Below are positions 54,036 to 62,403 of a DNA stretch of 64,000 bases, in pieces. The notes below the pieces were generated by a model. That model was given only the letters and a program-made list of their open reading frames with translations. It had not been told where the DNA came from and searched no databases. Numbering within the stretch: the stretch's first letter is position 1; every line of letters starts with the position of its first letter. Source of the stretch: Proteobacteria bacterium DTSAM18 (GTDB lineage: Bacteria > Myxococcota_A > UBA796 > GCA-2862545); NCBI GenBank assembly GCA_028767165.1, contig JARACJ010000002.1, forward strand, positions 372,001 to 436,000, in the 5' to 3' direction. The translations under genes and the position numbers were made by a program.

Positions 54036-56399
54036 ATGCGCACACTCCCGGTCCTCCCACTTCGTGATGCGGTGGTCTTTCCCGGCACCCAGCTCTCGCT
54101 GATCGTCGGGCGAGCCCGGTCCGTGGCGGCCATCGGCCTGGCCACGAGCGGCGACAAGCAGATCGTGCTGGTGAGCCAGCGGCGCAGCGAGATCTCCGAG
54201 GTGGGGCCCGGCGATGTCTACGACGTGGGCACGATCGCCGACATCTCCAACTGTCTGGAGCTGCCCGACGGGAAGATGAAGATCATGGTCCACGTCCGTG
54301 ATCGGGTGCGGCTGCACGAGGTCGCCGACTCGCCGTCGTTCATGAGTGCGCTGGTGCAGACCATCCACGACGAGCCGGGCGATCCGGAGCGCATGGCCAA
54401 CCTCGTGCGCTCGGTCGACGAGGCCGTGGAGCAGTACGTCAGCCTGCACCACGCGGCCCCCCCGGACATGGTCTCGGCCGTGCGTCGGATCGAGAAGCCC
54501 GGTCGCCTGGCCGACCTGCTCGTCGGCGCGGTCAAGCTCACCATGAAGGAGCGGCAGCGGCTGCTCGAGACCCTCGACGTGCACCAGCGGCTCGAGTGGA
54601 TCCACCAGGCGCTCGCCAAGGAGATCGAGTTCCTGCAGGTGGAGAAGAAGCTGCGCACCCGGGTGCAGCGGGAGCGGGACCGCCGGGAGCGGGAGGTCTG
54701 GCTCACCGATCCGCCACGGTCCGAGGGAGAGGGGGGCACCCGTCCTGCCGGCCGGGCCGAGGCCCCCCAGGACGAGCACGCCGAGCTCCTCGACATGCTT
54801 CGCGCCAAGGCGCTGCCCGCCCACGCGCGCGCGCGGGCCGAGCGGGAGGTCTCCCGGCTCGAGAAGATGAACCCGATGTCGGCCGAGGCCACGGTCGTCC
54901 GCAACTACCTGGACTGGGTCCTGGCACTGCCCTGGGGCGTGGACGAGGCCGCGCCGGAGCCGCCGGAGCATCCCGAGCAGGTGCTCGCGGAGCGGCACTT
55001 CGGCCTGCAGGAGGTCAAGGATCGCGTGGTCGAGTACCTCGCCGTCGACAAGCTCACCGAAGACGGCCAGGGTCCCGTGATGTGCCTGGCGGGTCCGCCC
55101 GGCGTGGGCAAGACCTCCTTCGCCCGGGCCATCGCCGCGGCCACCGGCAGGCCGTTCGTGCGCATCGCGCTGGGTGGCGTCCGGGACGAGGCGGAGATCC
55201 GCGGACACCGACGCACCTACATCGGCGCGATGCCGGGTCGCATCGTCCAGGCCATGAAGCGGGCCACGAGCGCGTATCCGGTGGTGTTGCTCGACGAGGT
55301 CGACAAGCTGTCCACCGACTTCCGTGGCGATCCGTCGTCGGCGCTGCTCGAGGTGCTCGATCCCGAGCAGAACGGTGCGTTCAACGATCACTACCTCGAC
55401 ATGGACTTCGACCTGTCCAAGGTGATGTTCCTGTGTACGGCCAACAACCTCGGTGCCATCCCCGGACCGCTCCGTGATCGTCTCGAGATCATCGAGCTCA
55501 CCGGCTACACCGAAGACGAGAAGGTCCGCATCTGCCAGGACCACCTCCTGCCGCGCGTGGCGAAGAAGAGTGGCGTGGGCCTGGGCAAGATCCAGCTCGA
55601 CGACGCCACCTGCCGGGCCATCGTGCGGCACTACACCCGCGAGAGCGGCGTGCGGTCCCTGGAGCGTCAGCTGGCACGCATGGCGCGCAAGGTGGCCGTG
55701 CGCGTGGTGGAGGAGGGCCCCGGTGTCGAGGTGCACATCGATGTGCAGTCGCTGCACGACTGGCTTGGTCCTCGTCGGTTCGACATCAAGGGTGCCGAGG
55801 GCGAGGGCGAGGTCGGACTCGTGAAGGGCCTGAGCGTGTCGTCGGTGGGGGGCGCCGTGCTCGACATCGAGGTCGTGGCCATCGCGGGCAAGGGGGATCT
55901 CAAGATCACCGGCCAGCCGGGCACGATGATGAAGGAGTCCGCGCAGGCGGCGATGACCTGGGTCCGCAGCCGGGCGTCGGTGCTGGGGGTGGCGCCCGAC
56001 GTCCACGAGAAGACCGACGTGCACATCCACTACCCGGCGGTGCCCGGTGGGGTGGAGGGGCCCAGCGCGGGCATCGGCATGGTCACAGCGCTCGTCAGTG
56101 CCCTCACGGGACGTCCCGTGGCCGGTGATGTGGCCATGACGGGCGAGGTCAGCCTTCGGGGTCGCGTGCTTCGCATCGGTGGCCTCAAGGAGAAGCTCCT
56201 GGCGGCCCACCGGGGCGGTCTGCACCGGGTGCTGATCCCCGAGGAGAACCTGCCTGAGCTGTCGGAGCTACCCGATCGGATCCGCGCGGAGCTCGAGGTG
56301 GTGGCCGTCCGGCACATGGACGAAGTGCTCGCGATTGCGCTGGCGCCGCAAGAGGGCGGCCAAGCCCGCGTCTCCTCCGGCGAGGTCGCAAAGTGCTGA
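54036..56399 (+). CDS. lon: ATP-dependent protease Lon
   Basis: 787 residues from the ATG at 54036, with AGAGG 5 bases upstream; two in-frame starts lie 3 and 6 bases earlier. The N-terminal LON substrate domain comes first ([20 protein letters not shown]), then AAA with GPPGVGKT and LLDEVDK, and the protease domain with catalytic S677 in EGPSAGIGM and K720 in [17 protein letters not shown] at 53965 could be its -35, though no good -10 follows. It is separated from clpX by a strong terminator. Confidence 0.98.
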   Translation: MRTLPVLPLRDAVVFPGTQLSLIVGRARSVAAIGLATSGDKQIVLVSQRRSEISEVGPGDVYDVGTIADISNCLELPDGKMKIMVHVRDRVRLHEVADSPSFMSALVQTIHDEPGDPERMANLVRSVDEAVEQYVSLHHAAPPDMVSAVRRIEKPGRLADLLVGAVKLTMKERQRLLETLDVHQRLEWIHQALAKEIEFLQVEKKLRTRVQRERDRREREVWLTDPPRSEGEGGTRPAGRAEAPQDEHAELLDMLRAKALPAHARARAEREVSRLEKMNPMSAEATVVRNYLDWVLALPWGVDEAAPEPPEHPEQVLAERHFGLQEVKDRVVEYLAVDKLTEDGQGPVMCLAGPPGVGKTSFARAIAAATGRPFVRIALGGVRDEAEIRGHRRTYIGAMPGRIVQAMKRATSAYPVVLLDEVDKLSTDFRGDPSSALLEVLDPEQNGAFNDHYLDMDFDLSKVMFLCTANNLGAIPGPLRDRLEIIELTGYTEDEKVRICQDHLLPRVAKKSGVGLGKIQLDDATCRAIVRHYTRESGVRSLERQLARMARKVAVRVVEEGPGVEVHIDVQSLHDWLGPRRFDIKGAEGEGEVGLVKGLSVSSVGGAVLDIEVVAIAGKGDLKITGQPGTMMKESAQAAMTWVRSRASVLGVAPDVHEKTDVHIHYPAVPGGVEGPSAGIGMVTALVSALTGRPVAGDVAMTGEVSLRGRVLRIGGLKEKLLAAHRGGLHRVLIPEENLPELSELPDRIRAELEVVAVRHMDEVLAIALAPQEGGQARVSSGEVAKC

Positions 56400-56417
56400 A
56401 AAAGTGCACGAGCAGCC

Positions 56418-56446
56418 TTGGCGGGGGGGATGCAGTGGGCTAAAAG
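56418..56446 (+). promoter_or_regulatory. Candidate promoter of the tRNA-Val/tRNA-Asp genes
   Basis: TTGGCG (56418-56423), 17 bases, TAAAAG (56441-56446), placing the start about 25 bases before tRNA-Val. Confidence 0.4.
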
Positions 56447-56478
56447 GGGGGGCGCCTTGAGGGTGCCACCCGTTCAAC

Positions 56479-56550
56479 GGGCGGATAGCTCAATGGGAGA
56501 GCGTCGGCTTTACACGCCGGGGGTTGCAGGTTCGAATCCTGTTCTGCCCA
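56479..56550 (+). tRNA. tRNA-Val (anticodon TAC)
   Basis: 72 bases. Acceptor arms GGGCGGA and TCTGCCC pair with one G-T, discriminator A. Anticodon TAC in GCTTTACACGC. CCA is not encoded. tRNA-Asp follows 8 bases later. Confidence 0.95.
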
Positions 56551-56558
56551 TGCCATGT

Positions 56559-56635
<77 letters not shown>

Positions 56636-56643
56636 CATCGAAA

Positions 56644-56674
56644 AGGCCCATCACCGTTGGTGATGGGTCTTTTT
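56644..56674 (+). terminator. Terminator after tRNA-Asp copy 1
   Basis: AGGCCCATCACC and GGTGATGGGTCT pair over 12 positions with one G-T around a GTT loop, then TTTT. Confidence 0.9.
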
Positions 56675-57035
56675 CGTTCTTGGGCTCCTGGCGCACACGT
56701 GCCTCAGGAAGGTTCGCCAGCACGAGGTAGCGTAGCGGCCCTGCTTGCCGGGCCCGTCCCTGACGGCTTCTCGCCAGGACGGCATGTTGCCCGAAGGGAA
56801 TCCGACGCGGTCGGGCGCAGCAAGCAGCGCCCGTACGATTCGTCGGCGAAGGGAATCCGACGCGGTCGGGCGCAGCAAGCAGTGCCCGTACGCTATGTCG
56901 CCTCGACGATCCGCGGCGTTGTTCCGGTGTCGATGACGAAACCCCAAAAAAAGTGGCCGGAGTTGTTTGCCTGGGCTGGCAGGAGCCGTTACATGCGCGG
57001 GCGTCCGCCGCTGAAAACGGCGACACCCTCTCTGA
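56675..57035. other. Gene-free spacer between the two tRNA-Asp genes
   Basis: No convincing gene: the only reading frames here are antisense to the tRNAs or Arg/Ala-rich and lack ribosome sites. The stretch holds the direct repeat at 56792-56892 and, near its end, a possible promoter TTTGCC, 17 bases, TTACAT for the second tRNA. An A-run (56945-56951) is the only AT-rich patch. Confidence 0.6.
56792..56892. repeat. 46-base direct repeat carrying a hairpin, two copies
   Basis: Copies at 56792-56837 and 56847-56892, period 55, differ at one base. Each contains the hairpin CGGGCGC-AGCAAGCA-GCGCCCG. The single change (C to T) is inside the stem and turns a G-C pair into G-T, so the fold is kept. 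No known element matches. Confidence 0.75.
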
Positions 57036-57112
<77 letters not shown>

Positions 57113-57116
57113 CTTC

Positions 57117-57152
57117 AAAAACGCCCATCGCTTCTGCGGTGGGCGTTTTTTT
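57117..57152 (+). terminator. Terminator after tRNA-Asp copy 2
   Basis: CGCCCATCGC and GCGGTGGGCG pair with one T-G around TTCT, flanked by AAAAA and T7. Similar in layout to the terminator after copy 1. Confidence 0.92.
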
Positions 57153-57289
57153 GTCTTGATGCCGCGCGGTGGACGGCGACGTCCGATACCGTGCTGCCCG
57201 GACATCCCGTGAATCGTCGTCATCCGACGTAGGGATCGACGTTCGGCGTCATCTGGTGTAGATCCTGGCGTCGAATCTGGAGGCGCAAC

Positions 57290-57796
57290 GTGGATCGCAA
57301 GGCATCGCTCGTCCTGGTGGCGGGACTCTTCATGGGCAGCATGGCCACCGCCAAGGAGTGGAGCTCCAAGCGCGTGGTGGGCACCGAGCGCGGGCGCGAG
57401 ATCTACACGCAGATGTGTATGTCCTGCCATGGAGAGAAGGCGGCCGGCGATGGTCCGGCGGCCCAGGCCCTGGCGACCGAGGTCCCCGATCTGTCCAGCG
57501 GCCTCAACCCCAAGCAGGTGGAGCAGGCCATCCCCGTGGTCATGCGCGGCAATGGCGTGATGCCGTCCTACGAGGCCACGCTGAGCCGCGAGGAGGCCAA
57601 GTGGGTCATGCAGGTCATGGCCCAGCTGCCGCGCAAGCCGCTGCAGCGCCCCGAGGACCAGCTCAAGCCCGTCACCGCCGACGCCCCGGGCGCACGTGGC
57701 GACGACGAGGAGGAGGAGCTCGGCGAAGCGCAGGCTCCCCCGGTTGATGACGAGATGGAAGACGAGGCCGAGGAGGCCCAGCAGGCCGAGCAGTGA
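57290..57796 (+). CDS. Class I c-type cytochrome with acidic tail
   Basis: 168 residues from a GTG with TGGAGG upstream. Signal peptide (start MDRKASLVLVAGLFMGSMATA). One haem site CMSCH (C43, C46, H47) and a likely distal ligand M91 in GVMPSYEA. Residues about 135-168 are a very acidic, Pro-containing tail (DDEEEELGEAQAPPVDDEME), unusual for small cytochromes. Periplasmic electron carrier; the partner is unknown. uppP follows 33 bases later. Confidence 0.9.
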   Translation: MDRKASLVLVAGLFMGSMATAKEWSSKRVVGTERGREIYTQMCMSCHGEKAAGDGPAAQALATEVPDLSSGLNPKQVEQAIPVVMRGNGVMPSYEATLSREEAKWVMQVMAQLPRKPLQRPEDQLKPVTADAPGARGDDEEEELGEAQAPPVDDEMEDEAEEAQQAEQ

Positions 57797-57829
57797 TAGG
57801 GTCGCGGGTCCTCGCCACAGGAAGGGTGG

Positions 57830-58648
57830 ATGGAAACGACGTCTGAAGCACTGGGTGCGGCCTGGCTGGGAGTCCTGCAGGGACTCACGGAGTTCCTTCC
57901 GGTCTCCAGCTCCGGCCACCTCGTCCTGTTCCAGCAGTTCATCGAGCTCGCCGGCGACGAGGTCATGTTCGACCTCGTGCTGCACGTGGCCACGCTCATC
58001 CCGGCCATGTGGTTCTACCGGGCCGACATCGCTCGCGCGGTGGCCGACTCGCTGCGCCCGGGTCCCGACTACCTGCAGCGGGAGGGCGTCCGGGTGGCGC
58101 TCTTCGTCGTCATCGCGAGCATCCCCACCGGCCTGATGGGGCTGTTCTTCCAGGACGTGTTCGAGAGCCTGTTCAGCAACCTGCTGGCCGTGTCCATCGC
58201 CTTCGCGACCACCGGCGTGCTGCTGATGTCCACGCGCTTTGCCGGCACCGGCCGCAAGGACATGAGCAAGGTGGGCTGGAAGACGGCCCTGCTGCTCGGC
58301 CTCGCACAGGGCTGCGCCATCACGCCCGGCATCAGCCGCTCGGGTACCACCATCGCGGTGGCCCTGTGGCTCGGTCTGCGTCGCGAGCTCGCGGTCAAGC
58401 TGTCGTTCCTGATGAGCATCCCGGCCATCATGGGTGCCGTGCTCCTGAAGAGCGTCGACATCGACCCGGGTGCCCCCATGAGCACCATCCAGCTCGGCGC
58501 CGGCTTCTTCGCCGCGATGATCACCGGCTACATGGCGCTCGTCTGGCTCGTCGCCATCGTCAAGAAGGGAGGACTGTGGTCGTTTTCCTGGTACGTGTGG
58601 CTGGCGTCCGCCGTCTCGATGGCCTTGTTTGTGTTCGGAGCGCCTTGA
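57830..58648 (+). CDS. uppP: Undecaprenyl-diphosphatase
   Basis: 272 residues, normal length, about eight membrane segments. The family motifs are present: EFLPVSSSGH (21-30) and GCAITPGISRSGTTI. It recycles the lipid carrier of peptidoglycan synthesis. GGAAGG precedes the ATG. It is probably co-transcribed with the cytochrome gene, without an obvious functional link. Confidence 0.97.
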   Translation: METTSEALGAAWLGVLQGLTEFLPVSSSGHLVLFQQFIELAGDEVMFDLVLHVATLIPAMWFYRADIARAVADSLRPGPDYLQREGVRVALFVVIASIPTGLMGLFFQDVFESLFSNLLAVSIAFATTGVLLMSTRFAGTGRKDMSKVGWKTALLLGLAQGCAITPGISRSGTTIAVALWLGLRRELAVKLSFLMSIPAIMGAVLLKSVDIDPGAPMSTIQLGAGFFAAMITGYMALVWLVAIVKKGGLWSFSWYVWLASAVSMALFVFGAP

Positions 58649-58685
58649 CCCCTCCCAGCGGTCACATTAAGGGCCGTGGGCCTGA

Positions 58686-58758
58686 AGGGGTATAGCTCAG
58701 TTGGTAGAGCAGCTGATTCCAAATCAGCAGGCCGGGGGTTCGAGTCCCTCTGCCCCTG
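58686..58758 (+). tRNA. tRNA-Trp (anticodon CCA)
   Basis: 73 bases. Acceptor arms AGGGGTA and TGCCCCT (one T-G), discriminator G, anticodon CCA in GATTCCAAATC. CCA end is not encoded. It starts 37 bases after uppP. Confidence 0.95.
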
Positions 58759-58771
58759 TTCAGGTGCTTTG

Positions 58772-58800
58772 AAGGCCGTCAGCACACGCTGGCGGCCTTT
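58772..58800 (+). terminator. Terminator after tRNA-Trp
   Basis: AAGGCCGTCAGC and GCTGGCGGCCTT pair over 12 positions with one T-G around ACAC, ending in TTT. Confidence 0.85.
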
Positions 58801-58874
58801 CATCGTTCTTGGGTCGTGTGCACACAGATGCAGGTTCTTCCGTGCTAGCGTGCGGCCACGGGCAGGAGGAATCC

Positions 58875-60158
58875 ATGATCTGGATGTTGATGGCGTCCCT
58901 GGCGGGTGCCGCAGAGTGCGAGAACCAGCAGACCCTCCGAGCCGGCGAGGTCACCTGGGAGCTGTGTGACGGCGAACTCACCCGCGATGGTGAGGTGGTA
59001 CACGCCGGTGAGGGCACGCCGGCGCGCCTGTTCCTGGTGGATGACGAGGTGTGGGTCGAGCTCGTCAGCCGGCGGGCGATCCCCGTGAGCGGAACGGCCT
59101 CTCCCCGGATCATGCCCGTCGGTCCGGCTGCCGTGCCGGCACCCCCCACGACGAGCTCCGCGCCCGTGCCCGCGCCCGCGCCCTCGGTCGTGCGGTCCTC
59201 GTCGGGCGACATGGCCCCGATCCTCGAGCTCGACGGTCGCACGGCCGTGGTGGCGCTCGGAGAGGCTGCTGGGCTCAAGGTGGGCGATGCCATCGACTTC
59301 ATGGAGCTCGATGAGGGCAGCGGCACCCGCTACCGGGTGCGGGCTCGCGGTCAGGTGGTGGCGGTCGGTCCCGACGACGCCCGGGTGCAGCTGCTGGTGA
59401 ACCAGAGCGTCGAGGACACCGCGCTGGCGCGACTGTCCGACGCCCCGCTCACCCGCTCCCGCATGTCCCCGCCGGACTGGCGCAACGTGGCGGTGTGGGA
59501 GGCGGGCCTCACGGGCGGCTTCAACGCCAGCAACTCCGGCGCGATCTTCCTGCTGAACGGCGCCATCGGCTACCGGTTCGCCGCGCCCGTGCGGGTCGAC
59601 CTGCGGGTGGACCCCGTGCCGATCGGCATCGACGGCAACAGCGCTTCTGCGTCCGGCTCGGTGATGGCCTACGTCTCCTACGACCACGATCTGTTCGCGG
59701 TCGGTGTGGGTGGCGGCGTGTCGCTGACCGGCGACGTGAGCCGCTTCTGGCCCAGCGGAGGGGCCCACGGCGTGTTCGGCCAGACCCTGCGTGCGGGTGC
59801 CGTGGACGGCTTCCACTTCCAGACCTACGCCCAGTTCGCCAGCGTGCAGGGCACCTGGTTCGTCGACAAGATCGACGGCCGGTTCCAGATCCCCATCTCC
59901 AACCGTGGCACGCCGCTGTGGCTGATCATCCACGGTGAGGGGGGTGCGTCGCTCGGCCGTGCCGACATCGGCTTGCGTGTGCGCGCGGCGGGCAACGGCG
60001 GCCCTGGCACCCTTCACGTCACCCCCACGGTCGGGTTCGGCCTCGCGGAGTTCTACAGCAGCCGCAACGGCGTCTTCGCCGTGGGACCCACGCTGGGCGT
60101 GCGGGTGGGCGGCGTGTTCGGTTCTCCCACGAAGGCCGTCTGGGGCACCGTGCGGTAG
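58875..60158 (+). CDS. Exported protein with Pro/Ala linker and C-terminal beta region
   Basis: 427 residues from an ATG with a perfect AGGAGG upstream. Short signal peptide (MIWMLMASLAGAAE). An N-terminal domain with Cys (CENQQTL, WELCDGEL) leads to a Pro/Ser/Ala linker (APPTTSSAPVPAPAPSV), a small beta domain (AAGLKVGDAIDFMELDEGSG) and a C-terminal barrel-like region (GAIGYRFAAPVRVDLRVDP, TPTVGFGLAEFYSS). Probably outer-membrane associated. No family is recognised. Confidence 0.82.
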   Translation: MIWMLMASLAGAAECENQQTLRAGEVTWELCDGELTRDGEVVHAGEGTPARLFLVDDEVWVELVSRRAIPVSGTASPRIMPVGPAAVPAPPTTSSAPVPAPAPSVVRSSSGDMAPILELDGRTAVVALGEAAGLKVGDAIDFMELDEGSGTRYRVRARGQVVAVGPDDARVQLLVNQSVEDTALARLSDAPLTRSRMSPPDWRNVAVWEAGLTGGFNASNSGAIFLLNGAIGYRFAAPVRVDLRVDPVPIGIDGNSASASGSVMAYVSYDHDLFAVGVGGGVSLTGDVSRFWPSGGAHGVFGQTLRAGAVDGFHFQTYAQFASVQGTWFVDKIDGRFQIPISNRGTPLWLIIHGEGGASLGRADIGLRVRAAGNGGPGTLHVTPTVGFGLAEFYSSRNGVFAVGPTLGVRVGGVFGSPTKAVWGTVR

Positions 60159-60167
60159 GGGTTCGGA

Positions 60168-60200
60168 GCGGGGCCACCACAACATATGGGGTGGCCCCGC
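60168..60200 (+). terminator. Perfect 11-base-pair hairpin after the exported protein gene
   Basis: GCGGGGCCACC (60168-60178) and GGTGGCCCCGC (60190-60200), loop of 11. No T-run follows, so termination would need help. Confidence 0.5.
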
Positions 60201-60299
60201 CGATCGACCCCCTGTATGCTGTGGTCAACAGGTCAGATGATGACCGCCCCTGTGGCCACGCCCGTTCAGCGGGGGTACCCAAAGGGCACTGGAGGCCCC

Positions 60300-60563
60300 A
60301 TGAACGCACATCAGCTCCAACTGCTCTCCATCAGCGACGACCTCGCCCCGTCCTGGGCCCACGAAGGCTCCGCCTGCGGCTCCTGTGCCGATGGCCGCAT
60401 GATCATGATGCACCCCTCCGAGGCCTGCGGCTGCCACGAGAAGATGTGCATCTGCCTCGCCGAGGGCTACGCCAAGTGCGACTGTTGTGGCTCCCTGCAG
60501 CAGGTCTGGCCCCGCGAGATGCTCGTGGCATGGGAACCCGCCGAAGATTCCGGCGTCGCCTGA
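60300..60563 (+). CDS. Small Cys-rich zinc-ribbon-like protein
   Basis: 87 residues from an ATG with TGGAGG 5 bases upstream; a longer reading from 60239 lacks a site. Nine Cys at 26, 29, 43, 45, 50, 52, 60, 62 and 63 in the patterns CGSC, CGCHEKMCIC and CDCC, with two His nearby, so it probably binds zinc or an Fe-S cluster. No family is recognised. It stands alone, with a hairpin before it and a palindrome after it. Confidence 0.75.
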   Translation: MNAHQLQLLSISDDLAPSWAHEGSACGSCADGRMIMMHPSEACGCHEKMCICLAEGYAKCDCCGSLQQVWPREMLVAWEPAEDSGVA

Positions 60564-60607
60564 GCGATCGGCACCGCCACCGTACCGGCGGATTGTCGAC
60601 CTTTCAG

Positions 60608-60619
60608 CGAATCGATTCG
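60608..60619. promoter_or_regulatory. Perfect 12-base palindrome CGAATCGATTCG
   Basis: It lies 65 bases before the ATP-grasp ligase gene and could be an operator. It is the longest short-spaced AT-containing palindrome between these genes. Confidence 0.35.
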
Positions 60620-60649
60620 AAGCGTCGCGGCAGCCTGGAAGATCCGGGT

Positions 60650-60677
60650 TTGTCGCGACTGTTGCGTTGTGTATGGT
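60650..60677 (+). promoter_or_regulatory. Candidate promoter of the ATP-grasp ligase gene
   Basis: TTGTCG (60650-60655), 16 bases, TATGGT (60672-60677). The predicted start falls at or next to the ATG at 60684, which would give a leaderless or nearly leaderless message. The same TATGGT precedes the giant coiled-coil gene. Confidence 0.35.
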
Positions 60678-60683
60678 GAATCC

Positions 60684-62294
60684 ATGATGACTTCCATGGA
60701 CTTCGTGCCGGGCTCCCCGGAAGAGCTGGCTGCCTTCGCAACGCTTCAGGCGAAAGCATCCGTGCTCTACCGCAAGCTGGCCACCTTTCCTCGCACGCCG
60801 CAGACCGTCGTGGTGGTGCCCTCGCTCTCCCTCGACCGCCGGGAGCTGCAGAAGATCCCCGGCATGGTGCACTACGAAGAGCGAATGCTCGTCAACCTGA
60901 TGCTCCTGCGTCAGCCGCGTACCAAGGTCATCTACGTCACCAGCCAGGCCATCGACCCCACCATCGTCGACTACTACCTGGCCATGCTGCCCGGCGTACC
61001 GGCCGGTCATGCCCGCCGTCGGCTGGTGATGCTCTCCTGCAACGATGCGGGTGGGGATGCGCTCACCCAGAAGATCCTGCGCCGTCCCCGGCTCATCCAG
61101 CGCATCTCCTCCGAGATCGCCGATCTCGACGCGGCCCACATGGTCTGCTTCAACTCCACCGGCTGGGAGCGCTCCCTGGCCGTGAAGCTCGGCATCCCGC
61201 TGCACTCGGTCGACCCCAAGCTGCACGATCTCGGCACCAAGTCCGGCTGCCGGGAGGTCTTCCGCGACGCGGGCATCCAGTTCCCGTTCGGCTTCGAGCG
61301 GCTGCACTCCGCCCACGACATGGCGAGGGGCCTGGCGGAGATCAAGAAGCGCGATCCCAAGGCGCGTCGTGCGGTCGTCAAGCTCAACGAGGGCTTCTCG
61401 GGCGAGGGCAACGCGCTGTTCTACTTCCGTGACCTCGAGGCGCGCGACTCCCTCGACGAGCTCACCCGCAAGATCCACGACCGCCTGCCGGAGGCGCTTC
61501 GCTACGAGGCCCGCACCGAAGACTGGGAGAGCTTCTCCTGCAAGTACGACGAGATGGGCGGCGTCGTGGAGGCCTTCGTCGAGGGCGACAAGAAGACCTC
61601 GCCCTCGGTGCAGTGCCGGGTCAACGCCCTGGGCCTGCCCCAGGTGATCTCCACCCACGATCAGGTGCTCGGCGGCGCCACCGGCCAGGTGTTCCTCGGG
61701 TGCACCTTCCCGGCGCGCCAGGAATACCGCATGGACATCCAGGAGTACGGCGCCTCGGTGGCGTCCGTGCTGGCGGAGCGCGGGGTCATCGGCCGCTTCG
61801 GCATCGACTTCGTCTCGGTGCCCCAGCCCGACGGCTCCTGGGAGCACTACGCCATCGAGGTCAACCTGCGAAAGGGCGGCACCACCCATCCCTTCCTCAC
61901 GCTCAAGTTCCTCACCGACGGCGCCTACAACCCCGACGACGGCCTGTTCTACAGCCAGAGCGGGCGTCCCAAGTACTACTTCGCCAGCGACACCATCCGC
62001 TCCGAGCGGTACATCGGCCTGCGCCCGGACGATCTGGTCGACATCGCGGTATACCACGGCGTGCACTTCCACGGCTCCAGCGAGCGTGGCGTGGTCTTCC
62101 ACCTCATCGGGGCCCTGTCCCAGTACGGCAAGCTCGGCGCGGTCTCCATCGGCGACAGCCCGGAGCAGGCCGAGTTCCTGTACCGGCAGGCGCTACAGGT
62201 GCTCGACGAGGAGACGCAGCCCCCTTTTGAGGTGGGCGGATCACACAAGTCCGCCCCCACGAAGCACCGCAAGGGCTCGCCGGCGCTGGTCTGA
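60684..62294 (+). CDS. ATP-grasp ligase related to PGM1 peptide ligase
   Basis: 536 residues from the ATG at 60684; ATGs at 60687 and 60696 are alternatives, and GGTGA upstream is the only ribosome site. The N-terminal third resembles a preATP-grasp fold (VVVVPSLSLDRRELQKI, then FNSTGWERSLAVKLGIP). The ATP-grasp core has RRAVVKLNEGFSGEGNALF as the glycine-rich lid and FGIDFVSV and AIEVNLRKGGTTHPFLTLKF as metal-binding strands. The C-terminus resembles PGM1_C. PGM1 joins amino acids in pheganomycin synthesis; here no biosynthetic cluster is adjacent, so the substrate is unknown. Confidence 0.85.
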   Translation: MMTSMDFVPGSPEELAAFATLQAKASVLYRKLATFPRTPQTVVVVPSLSLDRRELQKIPGMVHYEERMLVNLMLLRQPRTKVIYVTSQAIDPTIVDYYLAMLPGVPAGHARRRLVMLSCNDAGGDALTQKILRRPRLIQRISSEIADLDAAHMVCFNSTGWERSLAVKLGIPLHSVDPKLHDLGTKSGCREVFRDAGIQFPFGFERLHSAHDMARGLAEIKKRDPKARRAVVKLNEGFSGEGNALFYFRDLEARDSLDELTRKIHDRLPEALRYEARTEDWESFSCKYDEMGGVVEAFVEGDKKTSPSVQCRVNALGLPQVISTHDQVLGGATGQVFLGCTFPARQEYRMDIQEYGASVASVLAERGVIGRFGIDFVSVPQPDGSWEHYAIEVNLRKGGTTHPFLTLKFLTDGAYNPDDGLFYSQSGRPKYYFASDTIRSERYIGLRPDDLVDIAVYHGVHFHGSSERGVVFHLIGALSQYGKLGAVSIGDSPEQAEFLYRQALQVLDEETQPPFEVGGSHKSAPTKHRKGSPALV

Positions 62295-62403
62295 GGCCTG
62301 AGGGCCCTTCGGGGACTGTCCCTCGGGGTCCCAACGTCTTACTGTGGCGGCTGGAAGGCGACGCGGGCGCAGGCGTGCCCGCACCGACCCTGGAGCCCTG
62401 GTC

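Noticed and set aside
60225-62102. Minus-strand frame of 625 codons opposite the ATP-grasp ligase
   Set aside because: No ribosome site, no domain, overlaps three better genes.
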